Origin: Paractinoplanes abujensis
GTDB taxonomy: Bacteria; Actinomycetota; Actinomycetes; Mycobacteriales; Micromonosporaceae
DNA length: 64,000 nucleotides
Direction: 5' to 3'
NCBI RefSeq assembly: GCF_014204895.1
Contig: NZ_JACHMF010000001.1
Coordinates: 8,308,001 to 8,372,000, forward strand
In this document: one piece after another, positions 59,653 through 64,000 of the stretch
Layout of the letters: every line of letters begins with the position of its first letter
Numbering within the stretch: the first letter of the stretch is position 1
Notes under the pieces: generated by a model
Told to the model about the DNA's origin: nothing
The model's input: the letters and a program-made list of their open reading frames with translations, nothing else
Databases searched by the model: none
Made by a program: the position numbers and the translations under genes

Positions 59653-60372
59653 GTGACTGACGGTTCCCTGATGCGGCGTGTTCGGAGTCTATGGGTTGAG
59701 CTGGCCGGTGTGCCGGCCTCCGGCTCGGAGGACAAGGACGTGATCGTCTCGCCGCGGTCGCGGCTCTGCCCGCCAGGGTGGTGCGGGATCGTCGATCTGG
59801 GCTCGGTCGCGATCGTGACCGCGCCTGATGCCAGGTCGGCTGCGGCTTTGCGGCCGGCTTTGTCCACTGCCGACTGGTTGACTCGGCTGCCCGTGGCCGA
59901 GGTGCTGGGGCCGGCGACGCTTCTGTATTGCGACGGGGAGAGCTTCCGGCCGGCGTCGGGTCCCGCCGATTTCGTGCGCGGGGTCGACGAGGCGACGGCT
60001 GATCAGGTCGTGGCGTTGCCGGCGGCGCATCCTGACGTGGTGGCGTTGCGAGCCGGGGTCAGCGCCGACGAGGACGGCGAGGCGGGGCTCGCGGACATCA
60101 CCTCGCAGGCGTTCGTCGTGCGGGGGAAGGCTGCGGCCGGTTATGAGGTGTGGCCGCGAGCTACGGCTCATTTGAGTGTTCTGACGGCCATCGAGTGGCG
60201 CGGGCGGGGGCTGGCTCGGCTGGTGGCCTCGGCGGCGACTGCTGACGCGTTGAGCAAAGGACTGATGCCGCAATGGCGGGCGCGGCCGGAAGCGTCTCGG
60301 CGGGTGGCTCGGGGCCTGGGTTTCCGGGAGTTCGGCACCCAGCTCAGCATCCGACTGGGCCCTGTCTCGTAG
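59653..60372 (+). CDS. GNAT-like acetyltransferase
   Basis: A 239-residue protein. The N-terminal half (about 1-130) has no recognised motif but carries CPPGWCGIVDLGSVAIVTAP. The C-terminal half (about 140-235) resembles a GNAT domain: DITSQAFVVRGKAAAGYEVWPR, AHLSVLTAIEWRGRGLARLVASAATADAL (acetyl-CoA loop R-G-R-G-L-A) and SRRVARGLGFREFGTQLSIRL. It starts at GTG 59653 with CACGAT exactly 6 nt upstream. The substrate is unknown. Confidence 0.8.
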   Translation: MTDGSLMRRVRSLWVELAGVPASGSEDKDVIVSPRSRLCPPGWCGIVDLGSVAIVTAPDARSAAALRPALSTADWLTRLPVAEVLGPATLLYCDGESFRPASGPADFVRGVDEATADQVVALPAAHPDVVALRAGVSADEDGEAGLADITSQAFVVRGKAAAGYEVWPRATAHLSVLTAIEWRGRGLARLVASAATADALSKGLMPQWRARPEASRRVARGLGFREFGTQLSIRLGPVS

Positions 60373-60380
60373 CCGGGGGC

Positions 60381-60480
60381 GGCGCGAGGTGGGCGAAGCG
60401 GGGCGGCGGGGCGAGGTGGTGGGACGACGTGGCGCGAGGTGGGCGAAGCGGCGCGGTGGGGCGAGGCGGTGGGACGACCT
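60381..60480. repeat. two tandem copies of a 50-bp GC-rich unit
   Basis: 60381-60430 and 60431-60480 are 50-bp direct repeats with a few differences, beginning GGCGCGAGGTGGGCGAAGCG. Further degenerate GGCGAGG-type sequence continues to about 60540. The stretch 60373-60669 holds no gene. Confidence 0.85.
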
Positions 60481-60669
60481 GGCGGGGGGCGACGCGGTGA
60501 GGTGAGGCGGCGAGGCGGGGCGAGGCAGGGACGGCGCTAGGTGGGCGCGGCGTGGACACGGCGGTTGACTGAAGGGCCATTTATGAAGATCAACACGGGA
60601 AATGGACGAACCGCCCCGGCGCCGGAGAATCGGCGACGAGGCGGCTCGGGATCGGGGTGACTCAGGCGG

Positions 60670-61797
60670 TCACGTGGTGGTGCAGGGGGAACCGTTCAGG
60701 GCGAAGCCGGCCGGGGCCGCGGAGGAGCCGTTGTGGGTGACCTGGAATCCGAAGGAGGCGTTGCCGCCGGGGGCGATCGTGCCGTTCCAGGCGATGTTGC
60801 GGGCGGTCACGGCGCCGCTGGTGCCGGTCAATGCGGCGTTCCAGGAACTGGTGATCGTCTGGCCGGCCGGCAGGTTGAAGGCGAGCGCCCAGCCGTTCAC
60901 TGCGGTCGATCCGGTATTGGTCACGGTGACATTGGCCGTGAGGCCGGTATTCCACGTGTTGGTGGCGTAGGTGACGCGGCAGGAAGCGGTTCCGGTGGGC
61001 GGCGGTGTCGTGGCCGGGGGATTACTGGGTGTGCCCCCGCCGCCGTTCACTTGGGCGCTGAAATCGGTCACCGCGAGGCCCGTGCCACCGATCCACGGCT
61101 CGAATCCGGCCTGAATGCTTGTCAAATACCAACTATTCGTGATGGCGCCGCGATTCTGCGTGTCCCGGATGAAGTCGAGGACGCTGAAGCTCCAGCTGCT
61201 GATGGCCGACGGGGCGACGTAGGAGATGACGGCATTGGAGCCGTTGCTGCCCTGCCATACCTGCCACGTGCGGCCGCCGATGGTCGCATTGCCGACGATC
61301 GAACCGATCGGCTGGATGGAGCCCTGCCGGTTGAACCAGATCATGATTTCCTGCTGGCTCACGCCGTCCTTCTTGGGCGACGGGTCGAGCCAGATGTCGT
61401 AGGCCGCGTCGTAGGTCGCTCCCGACACGTACCGGTAGCTGATGCTGCTCGTCGCGCTCGAGATGTCGCTGACCCGGATGGGCAGGTTGGTGCCGGGCGA
61501 GCAGTTGGTGTAGTGGCAGCCCAGGTAGACGGCGGGGTAGGAGACCGGGGCGCCGCTGGTGTTGCCCGTGCCCTGCTGGCTGGTGATCGCGAATCCGGTG
61601 CTCGTCACGTTGATGCACTGCTGGGCCGAGGTGCCCCAGCGGTTGTTCATCACGACGTAGCGGCCGCCGATCGTGGTGCTGCCGTACTGGTCGCAGATCA
61701 GGGTGTCGGCCGCGGCCGGGCCGGCCACGGCGAGGGAGGTCAGGGCGGCCGCTGCGAGCAGGCCGGAGGCCAGGGCGGCGCGGAGAAGACGTCGCAT
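60670..61797 (-). CDS. secreted GH12 endoglucanase with C-terminal CBM2
   Basis: A 375-residue secreted cellulase. A signal peptide (about 1-30, ending PAAA) precedes the GH12 catalytic domain (about 31-250): GRYVVMNNRWGTS, LGCHYTNCSPGTNLPI, YDIWLDPSPKKDGVSQQEIMIW with the nucleophile E150, and WYLTSIQAGFEPW with the acid/base E233. A Pro/Thr linker (about 252-270) leads to a family 2 cellulose-binding module (about 272-375) with C273 and C372 as the usual disulfide pair. It cuts beta-1,4-glucan. AGGAG lies 8 nt before the ATG. A CebR-type operator lies 44 bp upstream of the start. Confidence 0.95.
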   Translation of the reverse strand: MRRLLRAALASGLLAAAALTSLAVAGPAAADTLICDQYGSTTIGGRYVVMNNRWGTSAQQCINVTSTGFAITSQQGTGNTSGAPVSYPAVYLGCHYTNCSPGTNLPIRVSDISSATSSISYRYVSGATYDAAYDIWLDPSPKKDGVSQQEIMIWFNRQGSIQPIGSIVGNATIGGRTWQVWQGSNGSNAVISYVAPSAISSWSFSVLDFIRDTQNRGAITNSWYLTSIQAGFEPWIGGTGLAVTDFSAQVNGGGGTPSNPPATTPPPTGTASCRVTYATNTWNTGLTANVTVTNTGSTAVNGWALAFNLPAGQTITSSWNAALTGTSGAVTARNIAWNGTIAPGGNASFGFQVTHNGSSAAPAGFALNGSPCTTT

Positions 61798-61840
61798 TTC
61801 GTCAGCTCCTAGGGGAGGGGGAACCCGTGGGGACGGGCGT

Positions 61841-61856
61841 TTGGGAGCGCTCCCAA
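61841..61856. promoter_or_regulatory. CebR-type operator of the cellulase gene
   Basis: TTGGGAGCGCTCCCAA contains the exact CebR palindrome TGGGAGCGCTCCCA, 44 bp upstream of the GH12 start on the minus strand. Control by a CebR-like LacI repressor that is released by cellobiose is expected. Confidence 0.85.
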
Positions 61857-62081
61857 GTCACGTTACAGGACATTCACGAGCGTGAAAAGAGTCCGTACCG
61901 GGCCGGGCCGGGGCGCCGCCTCCGTCGGGTACAACCAGCGGCAGAATTGCGACATGCGGAAGGGGGCAATTTGCACCAGGCCTTATCGCAAGCCAGAATA
62001 AAGGCGCATCGACATTCCACGGCGAAGGCGTGCGCGCAAAGTCGTGGCTCAAATGACATCGTGGTAGGAGCGGGGCACACC

Positions 62082-62426
62082 ATGGCCAAGCAGGTAATAA
62101 CCCTTCTGACCGACGACCTCGACGGTGGCGAGGCGGATCGCACCGTCGAGTTCGGACTGGACGGTGTGAACTACACGATCGACCTCTCCGAGAAGAACGC
62201 CGGCAAGTTGCGTAAGGCGCTCGACCCGTTCCTGGGTGCGGCGACCCGGGTGGGCCGCACCGCGGTGGTGTCGCCGACCCGTCGCGTCGCCCCGGCCAGC
62301 ACGGGCCGGGCCAGCCGCGACCAGAATCAGGCGATTCGCGAGTGGGCCAACAAGAACGGGTACGAGGTCTCCGAGCGCGGGCGCATCCCGAGCCACATCG
62401 TGGAGGCGTACCACAGCAAGCGATAG
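62082..62426 (+). CDS. lsr2: Lsr2 nucleoid-associated protein
   Basis: A 114-residue Lsr2, the actinobacterial H-NS-like xenogeneic silencer. The N-terminal oligomerisation domain (about 1-55) reads MAKQVITLLTDDLDGGEADRTVEF and VNYTIDLSEKNAGKLRKAL. A variable linker leads to the C-terminal DNA-binding domain (about 78-114), QAIREWANKNGYEVSERGRIPSHIVEAYHSKR-type, in which RGR is the AT-hook-like contact. The ATG at 62082 follows GGAG. Actinomycetes often have two Lsr2 genes; which this is cannot be told. Confidence 0.95.
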   Translation: MAKQVITLLTDDLDGGEADRTVEFGLDGVNYTIDLSEKNAGKLRKALDPFLGAATRVGRTAVVSPTRRVAPASTGRASRDQNQAIREWANKNGYEVSERGRIPSHIVEAYHSKR

Positions 62427-62503
62427 GTTGAGCCAGCAAGCGCTGAAATGACGGCGTCGCCGATCCACGGCGGCGCCGTTTTCTTCGACAATGGGGTGAA
62501 GCC

Positions 62504-63244
62504 ATGCCGGTGGTAATCGTGACGGGGGCGTCCAGCGGAATCGGTCGGGTCACCGCGGAACGGCTCGCCGGCAACGGCTTCACCGTGGTGCTGGCGGCCC
62601 GCCGGGCGGACAAAATCGCCGCCCTCGCCGAGCAATTGCCGAACGCCGTCGCGGTGCCCACCGACGTACGGGATCAGCAAGCTCTGACCGAGCTGGTCGC
62701 GCGGGCCCGGGCGATCACCGGTCGGATCGACGGCCTGGTGAACAACGCGGGCGTGGGCGGGGTGGCGTCGGTGCTCTCCGAGGACGCCGCGGTCGAAGGC
62801 ATGATCCAGGTCAACCTGCTGGCCCCGATCCGGCTGATGCGCGCGGTCGTGCCGATCATGCGCGAGCAGCGCGGTGGCGCGATCGTGAACATCGGCTCGG
62901 TCGCGGGCGAGGTCGGGATGAGCGGCGTCTACTCGGCCACCAAGTTCGCTTTGCGGGGCATGACCGATTCCGTACGGCGGGAACTGGCCGGCACCGGCAT
63001 CGGCGTCACCCTGGTCGAGCCCGGATACATCGCCGGCGACGCCAACCGGAACCGCTCGGGGCTGCCCGGCCCGGAGATCGTGGCCGCCGCGGTGGAGAGC
63101 GCCCTGCGGAGGCCGCGCCGCCGCGTGATCGTGCCGGCCAAGTATCGGGCCGCAGTGCTGGCCGCCCACGTCTTCCCCGGGATCGCCGACCGCATGTACG
63201 CCGGCAAGGCCGCGGGCAAGGGCGACGTGAAGGGCCGCCTCTGA
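62504..63244 (+). CDS. short-chain dehydrogenase/reductase
   Basis: A 246-residue classical SDR, complete unlike the remnant at 49685. The NAD(P) motif is VTGASSGIGRVTAERLA, followed by VNNAGVGGVAS, IVNIGSVAGE and the catalytic YSATKFALRGM (Y-x3-K). The late segment VTLVEPGYIAGD is typical. An Arg (AARRAD) after strand 2 favours NADP(H). The substrate is not predictable. It follows lsr2 by 77 bp and is probably transcribed on its own. Confidence 0.92.
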   Translation: MPVVIVTGASSGIGRVTAERLAGNGFTVVLAARRADKIAALAEQLPNAVAVPTDVRDQQALTELVARARAITGRIDGLVNNAGVGGVASVLSEDAAVEGMIQVNLLAPIRLMRAVVPIMREQRGGAIVNIGSVAGEVGMSGVYSATKFALRGMTDSVRRELAGTGIGVTLVEPGYIAGDANRNRSGLPGPEIVAAAVESALRRPRRRVIVPAKYRAAVLAAHVFPGIADRMYAGKAAGKGDVKGRL

Positions 63245-63285
63245 CCGCCGGGATGATTCGGGCTCGGCGCGGGTACCTGAACGGC

Positions 63286-63447
63286 ATGACCGATCCGAAC
63301 AGCGCCGAGTCCGGGCCCACCCGGACGGACGAGTCCGAGCAGACCGGCGGTGACTACGAGTACGACGAGGTGCACGGCGGCGGGAACGAGCCGACCGTGC
63401 CCGAGCATCTGTCCGACGACCCGCCGCCGGCCAAGGAGCCCGAGTAG
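63286..63447 (+). CDS. small acidic protein
   Basis: A 53-residue protein, starting MTDPNSAESGPTRTDESEQ, with many Asp/Glu and Gly/Pro residues and no hydrophobic core (DYEYDEVHGGGNEP, then VPEHLSDDPPPAKEPE). It is probably intrinsically disordered. No family is recognised. Composition is unlike a random frame in this GC-rich DNA, and no overlapping gene competes, so a real but unknown gene is plausible. The start could also be the ATG at 63253, which adds 11 residues. Confidence 0.55.
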   Translation: MTDPNSAESGPTRTDESEQTGGDYEYDEVHGGGNEPTVPEHLSDDPPPAKEPE

Positions 63448-63494
63448 GCGTCAGGGCACCGGGGGCCGGTGATCCTGCGACCAAGACGTACTCG

Positions 63495-63526
63495 CGAAAC
63501 GGAACCGGAAGTCAGATTCCGTTTCG
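63495..63526. promoter_or_regulatory. inverted repeat upstream of the MFS gene
   Basis: CGAAACGGAA (63495-63504) and TTCCGTTTCG (63517-63526) are perfect 10-bp arms around 12 nt. The repeat ends 3 bp before the TATGGT -10 box (63530-63535) of the MFS gene, a good place for a repressor. Confidence 0.65.
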
Positions 63527-63542
63527 GTGTATGGTCGTCGAC

Positions 63543-64000
63543 GTGAATCGAACGCGTCGTATCCCCCTGAACGCGACCTTCGCCGTCCTGGCGGCATCGG
63601 TCGTCGTCTACACCCTGATGCAGTCCCTGCTGACGCCCGTCCTGGCCACGATGGTGACGGAACTGCACACCACGCAGGGCACCGTCACCTGGGTCCTCAC
63701 CGCGTACCTGCTGTCAGCCTCGATCTTCACCCCGATCATGGGCCGGGTCGGCGACATGCTGGGCAAGCGGGGAGTCCTGGTCTTCACTCTTCTGGCGCTG
63801 GCCCTGGGGTCCCTGCTGGCCGCGCTGGCCACGAACATCACGGTGATGATCATTGCCCGGGTCGTCCAAGGAGTCGGCGGTGGCGCCCTTCCGCTGTCCT
63901 TCGGCATCATCCGTGACGAGTTCCCGAGGGGCCGGGTGGCCGGGGCGGTCGGGCTGATCGCCTCGCTGAGCGCGGTCGGCGGCGGTCTCGGCATCGTCCT
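63543..64000 (+). CDS. MFS transporter (DHA2-like), N-terminal part, runs off window
   Basis: The first 152 residues of a drug-exporter-type MFS protein. Helix 1 is AVLAASVVVYTLMQSLL, motif A is GRVGDMLGKRGVLVF after helix 2, and motif B is IIARVVQGVGGGALPLSFG, as in 14-helix DHA2 exporters. The GTG at 63543 is preferred because TATGGT lies 7 nt upstream; the in-frame ATG at 63531 overlaps that box. The 3' end lies beyond the window. The inverted repeat upstream suggests control by a repressor whose gene is not in view. Confidence 0.85.
   Translation, partial: MNRTRRIPLNATFAVLAASVVVYTLMQSLLTPVLATMVTELHTTQGTVTWVLTAYLLSASIFTPIMGRVGDMLGKRGVLVFTLLALALGSLLAALATNITVMIIARVVQGVGGGALPLSFGIIRDEFPRGRVAGAVGLIASLSAVGGGLGIV

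Overview
The window is very GC-rich actinobacterial DNA. Lsr2, BsaP next to bioB, ECF sigma/anti-sigma pairs, many ATGA/GTGA overlaps and frequent leaderless-type starts (a TANNNT or CANNNT hexamer 6-7 nt before ATG/GTG) all fit a filamentous actinomycete. The gene content suggests Micromonosporaceae, probably Actinoplanes-like; that family-level assignment is inference. No rRNA, tRNA, CRISPR or prophage was found. The window looks chromosomal, with one insertion sequence.

Layout. 1-2.3 kb: end of thyA, dfrA and a membrane glycosyltransferase. 1.9-4.7 kb: a HipA-like kinase/DUF3037 pair and an upstream gene, separated by a complete IS481-family element (3023-4146) with a 6-bp target duplication. 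5.0-6.1 kb: about 1 kb of apparently non-coding, repeat-scarred DNA. 6.1-11.6 kb: split NHEJ-type genes (LigD-type polymerase, LigC-type ligase) among a K+ channel, a secreted peptidase and msrB. 11.7-21.2 kb: an LPXTG protein, dGTPase, a metallo-beta-lactamase-fold hydrolase, a second glycosyltransferase, an MFS/ArsR pair with palindromic operators, a lipid kinase and a GAF protein. 21.4-24.9 kb: sugar kinase, GH65 phosphorylase and DUF1697. 25-29.2 kb: biotin genes bioF-bioD (minus) divergent from bioB-bsaP (plus); BioD carries a repeat-rich proline extension of about 300 residues. 29.2-33.5 kb: ACT/GNAT proteins, a tiny Cys-rich protein coupled to a RibD-C reductase, and an ECF sigma/partner pair.

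33.7-40.1 kb is the most striking block: herA-like, sbcD, a 25-codon bridging ORF, sbcC and a nurA-like gene. This is the archaeal-style HerA-Mre11-Rad50-NurA end-resection set in one bacterial operon. 40.1-42.7 kb holds two divergent TetR units with clear dyad operators. 43-47.6 kb is an ECF sigma/anti-sigma pair followed by secreted proteins, with an orphan CebR-type box upstream. 47.9-54.9 kb holds a DNA glycosylase, a deletion scar joining two decapitated genes (LysR and SDR), an rRNA/tRNA methyltransferase, a ROK kinase/HAD pair and a TetR-controlled FAD monooxygenase. 55-64 kb holds a GGDEF-EAL protein, an epimerase, a GH12-CBM2 cellulase under a CebR-type box, Lsr2, an SDR and the start of an MFS exporter.

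Themes: DNA end processing and repair (polymerase domain, LigC, HerA-SbcCD-NurA, AlkA-like), cellulose/glucan use, biotin synthesis, and many one-gene/one-regulator pairs with recognisable operators.
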